Positions 8,653-18,155 of a DNA stretch of 64,000 nucleotides are shown here, in pieces. Location of the stretch: assembly GCA_964479535.1 (NCBI GenBank), contig CAYZMM010000016.1, forward strand, positions 42,652 through 106,651, written 5' to 3'. Both the position numbers and the translations under genes were made by a program. The stretch comes from S015-6 sp964479535. GTDB taxonomy: Bacteria > Desulfobacterota > DSWW01. Position 1 is the first letter of the stretch. Every line of letters starts with the position of its first letter. Below the pieces are notes generated by a model. The model did not search any database, was not told the origin of the DNA, and was given only the letters and a program-made list of their open reading frames with translations.

Positions 8653-10686
8653 TCAAATGAGCGCACGCAGGGTCAAGAAGAACATCCTTCCCGGCAGTGG
8701 AAAGTTCAGGGCATCGTAGACCGAGGCATCGTTGACGTTCTTCACCTCCAGGCCCAGTGTCCATTTTCGGAGCCACTCCACGGTGCGCAGGCAGGGGAGC
8801 GCCCTCAGGTTCGCCGTCAACCCGACGCCGAGAATGGCCCGCTGGTTCACGAACAGCCGTGCCGTTCGGGTGCTCTCGAACGGAATCGAGCTCAGGTACT
8901 CCACCTCCGTGTAGATCTCTCCCAGTTCGTCTTCCAGAGAAGCCTTGAAATGCACCTCGTGCCGTGGCCTGCCGTCCAGCTGTTCGCCCGTCTCTTCCGA
9001 AACCGCATGCAGAAAGGTGTAATCCGCCGTGAGCAGGAGGGGGCTCCACGGCCGGTATTCCGTATCCAGCTCTACGCCCCAGGCGTCCACCCGCCCCGTG
9101 TTCACCGGCCGGATCGTGAAGGAGCTCACCGGCAGCCACTGAATCGACTCGTCGACCCAACTGCGGAAGTAGACCGCCTGGAGAAACACCCGCTTGAAGT
9201 TCAATGCAAGACCGGCATCCAGAGTCCTGCTCTTCTCCGGCCTCAGGTCCGGATTGCCGCGAATGAACCCCTGGTTCGGAAAATAGAGCTCCGTGAAGTT
9301 CGGCTTTCGAAAGGCGTTCTGAAAATTCGCCTTCAAGGTCAACCAGCCCCGCGGCCTGCAAATGGCCCCGATCTTGCCTGTCCAGTGCCCGCCGAAATCC
9401 GAGCTGTCCTCGTAGCCGACCGCCGGGATGAGGCTCAGCCGGCTGCGCAGCAGCACGACCTCGTCCTGGAGGCGCCACTCGAGGCTGGTACGGTCCTGCG
9501 CCCCGAAGCCCTCCTGCCCCGGCAGGACCTCGTCCTCGAGCTCGTCCTGTCGGAACTCGCCCCGCCACTCGAACACGTGCTCCGCGCCCCAGGTCTGCCC
9601 GTAGCCCTTCGCTTCGAGCTGGGCCCCGAAGGCGTACTGCTTGGTCGTGGTTTCGATCCCGTCATCGCCTGCGCCGAGGGCGGGGTCCGGATCGGTGAAG
9701 TGGATGCGATTGTACCGAAGGAAACCACCCACTGAAGCCTGGATGTCCGGAAGGAGAAACGCGTCCTTGTGCAGTCTGACCTGGCTGAGATTGCGCAGAT
9801 TCTCCTGTCGCGCCCTCTCGCGGGGGTCGAACACGGTCCCGGGTTGTCCGCGCTCCTGCCAGAAGAAGTCGTTGGAAAGCCCGACCCGAAAGGTGTCGGT
9901 GAGGGAGAGATCGGCCTTGGCCAGCACACCGTTGGACCTGGAGTCGTTGTTGACCCGGGTCGCCGGCTCGCTCGGATCGAGGGTCACCCCCTGCACGCGA
10001 ATTTCCGGTGTATCGTAATCGAAATCGCCCTCGAACTGGGAATGGGTGGCGCTGAGCAGGTAGTCGAGACGCCGGAACCTGCCGCTGCCCGTCAGCGATG
10101 CCTTCAGCGTATCATAGGACCCGTAGGTGAGTGTCCCGGAAACCGCCGGCTTTTCGCTCGGCTCCTTGGTGATGATGTTGACCACGCCGCCGATCGCGTC
10201 CGACCCGTAGACCGTCGTGCCCCCGCCGCGGATGACCTCGATTCTCTCGATCGAGTCGAGGGGAATCGTGGAAAGATCCACGCTTCCCCCCTCTCCGGTA
10301 TTCAACCGCACGCCGTCGAGCAGCACCAGCACCTGCTCGGCCGAAGAGCCGCGGATCGAGACGGTGCTGAACTGGCCCAACCCTCCATAGCGCCTGATGT
10401 TCACGCCCGGCTGCCGTGAAAGCAGGTCTTCGGTCGTCCAGAACTGGGAGGCGTACCTATCGGGCTCGATCACCGATGTGAAGCTGGCGGGGTCGTCCTT
10501 CGCCTCCCGAATCCGTGAGGTGCGGACGACAACGGGCGACAGCTCGTAGGCGGGTGTTTCTTCCTCGGACGAAACCGTATCGCCGGCAGCCTTTTCCGCC
10601 TCTTCTGCAAAACCGCTCGAGCAGAAGGCAAGCAAGACCGTTCCGGCCAAGAAAGACCGAAGAGCCCTCCTTCTTCTCCTGAACAT
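8653..10686 (-). CDS. btuB: BtuB-like TonB-dependent outer-membrane receptor
   Basis: A 677-residue outer-membrane receptor. A signal peptide ends near residue 27, a TonB-box-like SPVVVRTSR lies at 50-58, then a plug domain (IRRYGGLGQFSTVSIRG, VLLDGVRLN, IERIEVIRGGGTTVYGSDAIGGVVNIIT) and a long C-terminal barrel rich in aromatic strands, with the NFQNAFRKPNFTELYFP motif typical of siderophore/cobalamin receptors. The size and the upstream cobalamin riboswitch point to B12 or corrinoid uptake. ATG 10686 is taken; a GTG lies one codon upstream. A 278-bp repeat element separates it from the preceding operon gene. Confidence 0.88.
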   Translation of the reverse strand: MFRRRRRALRSFLAGTVLLAFCSSGFAEEAEKAAGDTVSSEEETPAYELSPVVVRTSRIREAKDDPASFTSVIEPDRYASQFWTTEDLLSRQPGVNIRRYGGLGQFSTVSIRGSSAEQVLVLLDGVRLNTGEGGSVDLSTIPLDSIERIEVIRGGGTTVYGSDAIGGVVNIITKEPSEKPAVSGTLTYGSYDTLKASLTGSGRFRRLDYLLSATHSQFEGDFDYDTPEIRVQGVTLDPSEPATRVNNDSRSNGVLAKADLSLTDTFRVGLSNDFFWQERGQPGTVFDPRERARQENLRNLSQVRLHKDAFLLPDIQASVGGFLRYNRIHFTDPDPALGAGDDGIETTTKQYAFGAQLEAKGYGQTWGAEHVFEWRGEFRQDELEDEVLPGQEGFGAQDRTSLEWRLQDEVVLLRSRLSLIPAVGYEDSSDFGGHWTGKIGAICRPRGWLTLKANFQNAFRKPNFTELYFPNQGFIRGNPDLRPEKSRTLDAGLALNFKRVFLQAVYFRSWVDESIQWLPVSSFTIRPVNTGRVDAWGVELDTEYRPWSPLLLTADYTFLHAVSEETGEQLDGRPRHEVHFKASLEDELGEIYTEVEYLSSIPFESTRTARLFVNQRAILGVGLTANLRALPCLRTVEWLRKWTLGLEVKNVNDASVYDALNFPLPGRMFFLTLRALI

Positions 10687-10843
10687 CACGGATTCACTTC
10701 ACCTTTCCGAGGGTGAGGACGGGTGGAGGCGCAAAGGCTCAAGCGTACGAAGTCGGGCGATCCGCAAAAAAACGATAGCCCGCATATTGCACGAGAGCCG
10801 CAGAAGCGGGTCCAGGCAACGAACCAACCAATCGGCCCCAGCG

Positions 10844-11121
10844 AATCGGGTCGGACCAAGCTATATGTCTGATATACATGAATAAAGGGCCCTAACTGGC
10901 CCCGCTATTTGCCTTAGCTGCTCAATTCTTGGGCCAGAAGTTGCTGTCTAAGGAATGATATGGGCCTCCTTCTGCAAACTCGACCCGATGCCAGATTCTG
11001 TTGGGGCGACGGCTTAGAGTCCATTTTCAGATGCCGAAATAGGTTGTCTAAGCTTGATTATCGGGTCTATAGGCAGTCATTTTCTTTCACAATCAAATAC
11101 ATAGCTTGGTCCGACCCGATT
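10844..11121. mobile_element. MITE-like element with 21-bp perfect terminal inverted repeats
   Basis: The ends 10844-10864 and 11101-11121 are perfect 21-bp inverted copies (outer end AATCGGGTCGGACCAAG), and similarity continues imperfectly inward (GTAT-TTGAT on one side, ATGT-TGAT on the other). The 278-bp element is less GC-rich than its flanks and has no usable open frame. No clear target duplication is visible. It sits 10 bp after the stop of the 11132-12268 gene and ahead of btuB, inside the riboswitch operon. The 150 bp between it and btuB hold nothing recognised. Confidence 0.78.
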
Positions 11122-11131
11122 TAGGATCGAT

Positions 11132-12268
11132 TTAGGACGACAGGCTCCTGGGAGGCGACTTCTCAGGATCCTCTTGCCGGGACCGCCGGAACCTCAGGAT
11201 CCCCGCCGCAAAGGTCGGAACGAGGACCAGCAGCAAGAGATTGGCTCGGCCGGATGCGCGTTGACCCTCACTGTCCACCCCGGCAGCTTCCACGACCGCA
11301 GCGTCGGCACATGCCCCGGGGTTGTAGCTGCAGCCCGGGTCCGATGCATCCGGAAGCCCGTTGCAGTTGTTGTCTTCACCGTCCGAGCAGGATGGGTCAC
11401 CGGAAGGGCCCTCGCCCGCACCGGGGTGTATGTCCGGATCGGCGTCGTCGCAATCCACCGGGCCGCAACCGCCGCCGTCCACCGCGTAGGTGTCTCCGTC
11501 CCCGTCCGTGCAGGATCCCGCGTTGATCACGCCTACGGCCTGCAGATCGGCCCCACCCAGAGCGAAGGCCGTGGGGTAGGGATCATAGACCGGATTTCCC
11601 AGCGAGTCCTGGGTGCTGCCGTCGCCGACCACGTCCACGACCCGGACATAGTTGATCTCGGTCAAGTCCACCGCACCGCTCAGCACGTCCGGATGGCCGG
11701 AAAGATCGGAGAGGTCGAAGCCGGTTCCCTCGCAGGGTTGCTGGTTCGCCCCGGGGTGCTTGCCCGCCAGGTAGTACACGTCCGTGGGCTCGAGGGTGTC
11801 ATAGGTGTCGACCGCACCCGGGGTCAGCGAAACCCCTGGAAAACGGGCGAAGGCAACCCCGTCGGTGGAAACCTCCACGAAACTCAACTCCCCGAAGATC
11901 CCGAGCCCGGAGAAGAAGGCGTTCTCGAACACGACCAGATCCTCGCCCGGCCCGTCAAAGATGGGCAGGGCAAACGTCAGGGTCAACCGCCCGCCGTCCC
12001 CGAGAGAAACGGTATCCCCCACATCGCACGTGACCGGCCCCAGCACATTGGCCGGGGACCCGCCCGTGGCGTTCCCTCCTGCCGGATGGGCGATGTCCAT
12101 GGGGCCCCGCACCTCGTCCGTCCAGCCCGTGGCCCATCCGACGATCCTCGGGTCGTTGCTCAGGACGCCGGCCTCTGTGTAAGGGCCTGCGCTCACCAGA
12201 GGCGCGGTGAAAAGGCCCAGGATCAGCACGCAACGCATGAGACGTATGCTTGTACGATGATGGTTCAT
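11132..12268 (-). CDS. Secreted protein with MopE-type metal-binding motif and C-terminal anchor
   Basis: A 378-residue exported protein in the cobalamin operon. After the signal peptide comes a sandwich-like domain with DLVVFENAF, ELSFVEVSTDGV and YVRVVDVVGD, a pattern I associate from memory with surface proteins beside YncE-like propellers and BtuB in other phyla. A Cys/Asp-rich segment follows (DGDTYAVDGGG, CDDADPDIHPGA, DGEDNNCNGLPD), matching the putative metal-binding motif found in MopE-like proteins. The C-terminus is Gly/Ala, a hydrophobic helix (ANLLLLVLVPTFAAGIL) and RFRRSR, resembling a sorting or anchoring tail. The ATG at 12268 has GGAGGTG. Ligand unknown. Confidence 0.8.
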   Translation of the reverse strand: MNHHRTSIRLMRCVLILGLFTAPLVSAGPYTEAGVLSNDPRIVGWATGWTDEVRGPMDIAHPAGGNATGGSPANVLGPVTCDVGDTVSLGDGGRLTLTFALPIFDGPGEDLVVFENAFFSGLGIFGELSFVEVSTDGVAFARFPGVSLTPGAVDTYDTLEPTDVYYLAGKHPGANQQPCEGTGFDLSDLSGHPDVLSGAVDLTEINYVRVVDVVGDGSTQDSLGNPVYDPYPTAFALGGADLQAVGVINAGSCTDGDGDTYAVDGGGCGPVDCDDADPDIHPGAGEGPSGDPSCSDGEDNNCNGLPDASDPGCSYNPGACADAAVVEAAGVDSEGQRASGRANLLLLVLVPTFAAGILRFRRSRQEDPEKSPPRSLSS

Positions 12269-12337
12269 GACAGAAACACCTCCGATCGTCCCCTTCCGGG
12301 GCGCCCGGCACGGGCGCCGCCGGAGGAGGACCGACGA

Positions 12338-13456
12338 TCAATAGACCAAACCAACCGCTGAGGGCAGATTCGCACCCGGTGCGAGATCGAAGACACGCCG
12401 GAAGATCGGCCGGGTGGCGACCTCACACTCCATGAGGACCGACTCGGCACCCCAGACGCCCATGGGCACGTAGGCCCACCGCCCGCTCTCGCTCACCCCG
12501 ATCTTGCCGACCGTACACCATCCGGACGACTCGAGGAGGATGAACGGGTTCGAAGCATCCGACCACACGGCATTCGTGTCCGTCTTGTAGATGAAGATGT
12601 CGCAGCTGTCCGCATCCCCGGCCCCGATCAGCGCAAACGCGCCGGCGATGGAAATGTTGCCGGGGGTGCCTCCCACCGGAATCGAAGCGGTCACGGCCAG
12701 CGAGACCGGATCGATCACGTCCACGACCCCGAAGACGCTGAAGTAGTCGCCCGTGCAAACGACGTGGAGCTCGCCCTCTGCGTCCACGGCCAGGTCCTGG
12801 GGGTTCAGCCCGGTGGTGAAGATCGGCGTGTCGCTTCCGTTGCCCGGATCCCCGTCCACATCCACGAGGGCGTCCGTGGCGGTATCGATGACCGAGACCG
12901 AGCCGGGCACGTATCCCCAGGTGGCTGCGTCATAGCCGGAGTTCGCGGTGAACGCGTATCCGCCTGCCACCTCGATGCCTGCGGGTCCTGCCGGAACGCC
13001 CCCGAAGTCGGGCAGAGGGATCGCGCCGACAAGGGCCGATGCTTCCGGAAGGGTCGGATCGATGATCGTCACGTTGTTTCCGTACAAGGCGGTCACATAG
13101 ATCTTACTGGGCGACACCACAGCGAGGTCCCAGGGGTTCTCGCCGTCCGGGATCGGAATCGTCTTCGTGACCGTATTCGTGGTCAGGTCGATCACCTGCA
13201 CGCTCGCATCGTTGCCCGAGAAGTCCCCCGAGTTCACCACATATGCGATTGTGTCCACGACTTCGATACGGTTCGGAACGGGGCCGAGCACCATGCCCCC
13301 GAGATCCGATGTGACCGTCTTGTCTGCGAGGTCGACGGCCGACGCGTTGTCGCTCGACCCGTTCACCACAATGGCCTGCTGAGCATCCGGGCAGCCGGAC
13401 AGCAGGACGGCCAGTGCCGTGAGAAGAAGGACTCCGAATGGTTGCAGCGATTTCAT
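12338..13456 (-). CDS. YncE/BtuG-like beta-propeller lipoprotein, first gene after the cobalamin riboswitch
   Basis: A 372-residue lipoprotein (lipobox LLSGC, Cys22) made of YVTN-type propeller repeats: NRIEVVDTIAYVVNSG, ASVQVIDLTTNTV, NPWDLAVVSPSKIYVTALYG, GSVSVIDTATDALV, NPQDLAVDAEGELHVV, GVVDVIDPVSLAV. These units fit a 6-7 bladed propeller. The ATG at 13456 follows GGAGGAG. It is the first gene downstream of a cobalamin riboswitch and shares an operon with a BtuB-like receptor. BtuG of Bacteroides is a propeller lipoprotein that binds B12 very tightly in just this setting, so a corrinoid-capturing role is the leading inference. Confidence 0.86.
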   Translation of the reverse strand: MKSLQPFGVLLLTALAVLLSGCPDAQQAIVVNGSSDNASAVDLADKTVTSDLGGMVLGPVPNRIEVVDTIAYVVNSGDFSGNDASVQVIDLTTNTVTKTIPIPDGENPWDLAVVSPSKIYVTALYGNNVTIIDPTLPEASALVGAIPLPDFGGVPAGPAGIEVAGGYAFTANSGYDAATWGYVPGSVSVIDTATDALVDVDGDPGNGSDTPIFTTGLNPQDLAVDAEGELHVVCTGDYFSVFGVVDVIDPVSLAVTASIPVGGTPGNISIAGAFALIGAGDADSCDIFIYKTDTNAVWSDASNPFILLESSGWCTVGKIGVSESGRWAYVPMGVWGAESVLMECEVATRPIFRRVFDLAPGANLPSAVGLVY

Positions 13457-13623
13457 GATTTCACTCCTCCGTTTCCTTGATGTTCTCTTCCATTCGCTCT
13501 ATCGTTGCCGCGTGAACCCTTGAAGAACCTGCTTCACCTCCTTTCTACGGAGTCGCGGTGTACAGCGAGGATTCACTCGACCGTCTTCCGTCTGCCCGGA
13601 GAAGCTAGGCACCGCCTCGACAT

Positions 13624-13662
13624 AAAAAAGCCCCTGGACCCGCAATGTCGGATCCAGGGGCT
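13624..13662 (-). terminator. Intrinsic terminator of the cobalamin riboswitch expression platform
   Basis: On the minus strand a stem with arms AGCCCCTGGA and TCCAGGGGCT, the outer part of a longer near-perfect hairpin, is followed by TTTTTT. It lies about 70 nt after the riboswitch and 170 nt before the first gene, so it is well placed as the B12-induced terminator. Confidence 0.85.
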
Positions 13663-13727
13663 GCACCCAGCTTCTTCGCCCTTTGTCAGGAGCCTCTGCC
13701 GTTCCTCGCGACGGTACTTCGCTCCCA

Positions 13728-13894
13728 TCCTGCGGGCAGGTCTTCTGACTCCCGGATCATCCTACTCCCTGCGCCTTCCCACCCGCCTCACGGTGCGGGC
13801 AGTGGCTCACTGCAGGTTTCGTCCCCGGTTACAGCGGCGGGACCGTGCCGGCTTTTCCTGGCAACCGGCTTCCCTTTCAAGCCCGAACGGGCAC
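13728..13894 (-). promoter_or_regulatory. Cobalamin (adenosylcobalamin-type) riboswitch
   Basis: Read on the minus strand, the conserved parts occur in order: GGTGCCC, the CCGGCACGGTCCCGCCGCTG segment, GGGACGAA, the B12 box GCCACTG (13800-13806), GGGAAGG, AGTAGGATGATCC and GGGAGTCAGAAGACCTGCC near the 3' end. This order and spacing is diagnostic for the cobalamin element. It precedes a terminator and the propeller/BtuB operon. High B12 should reduce operon expression. Confidence 0.95.
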
Positions 13895-13928
13895 CCACAG
13901 GAAAGATTCATTTGTTATGCTGCCCAGC

Positions 13929-13957
13929 AGCATACCACGGGGCTTCCCACCGGTCAA
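13929..13957 (-). promoter_or_regulatory. Sigma-70 promoter of the cobalamin riboswitch operon
   Basis: On the minus strand TTGACC (13952-13957) and TATGCT (13929-13934) are 17 bp apart. Transcription would start about 30 nt before the riboswitch. Confidence 0.72.
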
Positions 13958-13974
13958 ACAAAAAGGGCACTGTA

Positions 13975-14002
13975 TTGACGGCCCGGTTCGCTTCCCTATA
14001 CT
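13975..14002 (+). promoter_or_regulatory. Sigma-70 promoter of the first thiolase
   Basis: TTGACG (13975-13980) and TATACT (13997-14002) are 16 bp apart, 52 bp before the thiolase ATG. It is divergent from, and only 17 bp away from, the riboswitch promoter. Confidence 0.75.
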
Positions 14003-14053
14003 GTTCCTGAACCGTTGCGTGGCTTGCCCGAAAGAACACAGAGGAGAACGAAG

Positions 14054-15232
14054 ATGCGAGACGTCTACATCGTGAGCGCGGTCCGCACGCCGGTGGGTCG
14101 CAGGAACGGCTATCTCAGGGAGTGGAAGGCGCCGGTGCTGCTGGGCCGGGTGCTGGACGAGGTGGTGGCGCGAATCGACCTGGACCCGAACCTGGTGGAG
14201 GACGTGGTGAACGGCACCGTCTACCAGGTGGGGGAGCAGGGCTTCACCCTGGCACGCACAGGGGTCTTCGCATCGAGGTTCCCGGATCACGTGGCCGGCA
14301 CGTCGGTGAACCGGCAGTGCGGCAGCAGCTTGACGGCCATCCAGATCGCCTACGGGATGATCGCCTCGAACACCATGGACGTGGTGATCGCCAGCGGCTG
14401 CGAGATCATGAGCAAGTACCCGATCGGGTCGGACTCGGGCGGGACCCTGCCGGACGGACGGCCCCAGGGGGACTGGTACGGCCAGTTCTACGTGGACCGG
14501 GTGAAGGGCAATCTGTACAACCAGGCCCAGGCAGCGCAGGCGATCGCCGCGAACTGGGGCGTCACCAAGGAGATGTGTGACGAATTCGCCGTGGCGAGCC
14601 ACACGAAGGCCCACCAGGCCACGGTGAACGGGTACTTCAAGAACGAGATCATGCCCATGGAGGGCCTGGACAAGGAAGGCAACGAGATCGTCATGGAACA
14701 GGACGAGACGATCCGGCCCGACACGAACCTGGGCAAGCTCGCCACCCTGAACCCGGTGCTCGGCACGGAGTGGATCACCGCGGGCATCTCGAGCCCGGTC
14801 ACGGACGGCGCCTCGGCCGTGGTGCTGATGAGCGGCGAGAAGGTCAAGGAGCTGAACCTGACGCCGCTGGCCCGCATCGTCGCCAACGCCGTGGTCGGCT
14901 CGGATCCGGTCTACATGCTCACGGGCCCCCTCGTGGCCACGCCGAAGGTGCTCGAAAAGGCGGGCCTGAAGATGGACGACATCGACATCTTCGAGGTGAA
15001 CGAGGCCTTCGCCCCCATCCCGCTCGCCTGGGTCAAGGAGCTGGACGCGCCCAGGGACAAGCTCAACGTGAACGGCGGGGCCATGGCCCTCGGCCACCCG
15101 GTGGGCAACTCGGGCTGCCGGCTCACCGTCACGGCCATCCACGAGCTCAAGCGAAGAGAGGCGGATCGCGCGCTGGTCACGCTCTGCACGGGCGGGGCCA
15201 TGGCCCCCGCCACGATCTTCGAGCGGGCCTGA
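14054..15232 (+). CDS. Thiolase (acetyl-CoA C-acyltransferase family)
   Basis: A 392-residue thiolase. The nucleophilic Cys lies in NRQCGSSLTA (about residue 89), the FEVNEAF motif near residue 320, the catalytic His in NGGAMALGHPVGNSG, and the second Cys in LVTLCTGGAMAPA. Such enzymes cleave or form 3-ketoacyl-CoA. The ATG at 14054 has AGAGGAG. It has its own promoter and converges with the HAD gene 5 bp downstream. The sequence is closer to the broad thiolase group than to biosynthetic PhaA; exact chain-length preference cannot be read. Confidence 0.92.
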   Translation: MRDVYIVSAVRTPVGRRNGYLREWKAPVLLGRVLDEVVARIDLDPNLVEDVVNGTVYQVGEQGFTLARTGVFASRFPDHVAGTSVNRQCGSSLTAIQIAYGMIASNTMDVVIASGCEIMSKYPIGSDSGGTLPDGRPQGDWYGQFYVDRVKGNLYNQAQAAQAIAANWGVTKEMCDEFAVASHTKAHQATVNGYFKNEIMPMEGLDKEGNEIVMEQDETIRPDTNLGKLATLNPVLGTEWITAGISSPVTDGASAVVLMSGEKVKELNLTPLARIVANAVVGSDPVYMLTGPLVATPKVLEKAGLKMDDIDIFEVNEAFAPIPLAWVKELDAPRDKLNVNGGAMALGHPVGNSGCRLTVTAIHELKRREADRALVTLCTGGAMAPATIFERA

Positions 15233-15237
15233 ACCGA

Positions 15238-16242
15238 TCACTTCGACAGGGGAAAAACCGCCTTCCAGTCCTTCTTGATGCTCACGACCGCCCATCCCCG
15301 CTTCGGCGCCTCGTCCAGCCCGCGGGAGAGCCTGCCGATGGAGGACTCCCGGTCGTAGGCGTACTCGCGGGCCGCGTCGTCGTGGTGGACGAGGATCCCC
15401 AGACGCGGACCGGGGCCCGCGGTCGTCCATTCGAGCATCTGGAAGTCCCCGTCCGAGTTGCCGAAGGCCACAAGGGGGCGCCGGCCGATGTGCCGCTGAA
15501 TGCCGACGGGCTTGCCCGCCTTGTCGTTGATGAAATGAGGTGCGGGCAAACGGACGAGTGCCGGCTCACCCTCCCGAAGCTCGTACTCGACCTCGAAGCT
15601 GCTGCCGATGACCTGCTCCGGCGGAATGCCGTACACCCTGTCGGAGAAGACGCGGACGAACTCGATGCCGCCTCCGGAAACGATGAACGTCTTGAAGCCC
15701 TTCGTCCTGAGGAAGGCGAGCACTTCGAGCATGGGCTGGTAGACACAATCCGTGTAGGGCCGATCGAAGCGCGGGTGCCTGGCCGTGGCCAGCCAGTCCG
15801 CGACGGCCCGGGCGAACTCGCCCGTGGTCACGCCGGTGTGCGTCGCGGTCACGATTTCCACCAACCCCTTCTCACCCCCTGCCGCGACCGCCTCGAGATC
15901 CCCGGCCAGCACCGCCTTGAAAGGCATCTTGGTCTGCCACTCCGGGTGTTCGGACGCGAGGGCCCGCACCCGGTGGAGGGAGAAGGCGAACTGAGCATAG
16001 GTGGGCTGCTCGCACCAGAGCGTTCCGTCGTTGTCGAACACGGCGATGCGCTCGGCAGGCGGGACGTAGTCTTTGGACGCCTCATCCGTCACCGCCTGGA
16101 CAAAGGAAAGGATCCGCGCCTTGGCATCGCCTTCGTTCCACGAGGGCAGGGAGTCGCTCTGGCCGGCTGCGGAAGCAGCGCAAACAAGGGCCGCGAGCAC
16201 AAGGGACAGGGTGAACGTCAACGGACGAAGGGGGATTCGCAT
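15238..16242 (-). CDS. Exported HAD-family phosphatase
   Basis: A 334-residue haloacid-dehalogenase phosphatase of the phosphoserine-phosphatase type. Motif I is DNDGT (residues 70-74), motif II IVSGGG, and motif III/IV GNSDGDFQM, so the catalytic Asp pair is intact. A signal peptide (SLVLAALVCAASAAGQ) implies a periplasmic location. ATG 16242 is used because GAGGAG precedes it. It follows the sulfatase gene by 88 bp on the same strand, so the two may form a unit that removes phosphate and sulfate from an external substrate. Substrate is unknown. Confidence 0.85.
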   Translation of the reverse strand: MRIPLRPLTFTLSLVLAALVCAASAAGQSDSLPSWNEGDAKARILSFVQAVTDEASKDYVPPAERIAVFDNDGTLWCEQPTYAQFAFSLHRVRALASEHPEWQTKMPFKAVLAGDLEAVAAGGEKGLVEIVTATHTGVTTGEFARAVADWLATARHPRFDRPYTDCVYQPMLEVLAFLRTKGFKTFIVSGGGIEFVRVFSDRVYGIPPEQVIGSSFEVEYELREGEPALVRLPAPHFINDKAGKPVGIQRHIGRRPLVAFGNSDGDFQMLEWTTAGPGPRLGILVHHDDAAREYAYDRESSIGRLSRGLDEAPKRGWAVVSIKKDWKAVFPLSK

Positions 16243-16330
16243 TTGCCTGCTCCTCGTTGGTTGTCCCCACACAAAGGCAGGGTCGCCACCGTTCGGAACG
16301 CATCCCAGGCGCGGCCCGGCATTCACCCCG

Positions 16331-17908
<1,578 letters not shown>

Positions 17909-18085
17909 TCTCTTTTCCTCTCTTTGCAGAAGGGGAAGGTCGGAGCAGCCCGCGGAGTGCGGGTGGAGGGCCCTGCAGCTGAGATGAGCGGACATTCCGG
18001 GGGGATGCAACTTTCCCGTCCTTTCCGATCGACGCTGCCGGTTCCGGACCCCGCAGTCGATTCCGACTCGCCGTCCGGTTTCCGA

Positions 18086-18115
18086 TTGACAGGGCTGAAA
18101 CACGAACGATATGTT
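18086..18115 (+). promoter_or_regulatory. Sigma-70 promoter of the MscS gene
   Basis: TTGACA (18086-18091) and TATGTT (18110-18115) are 18 bp apart. The -10 box overlaps an upstream ATG at 18111, which therefore cannot be the start codon of mscS. Confidence 0.68.
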
Positions 18116-18155
18116 GGAATCCTTCCCTCTACTCGGGCCGGAGGAACCAACTGCC

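Noticed and set aside
7160..9568. Extended N-terminus of the second propeller lipoprotein
   Set aside because: The extra 320 codons overlap btuB out of frame. The ATG at 8611 has a ribosome site and a lipobox.
10690..10843. Second cobalamin riboswitch before btuB
   Set aside because: No B12 box or other conserved segment is present here; the only riboswitch is at 13728-13894.
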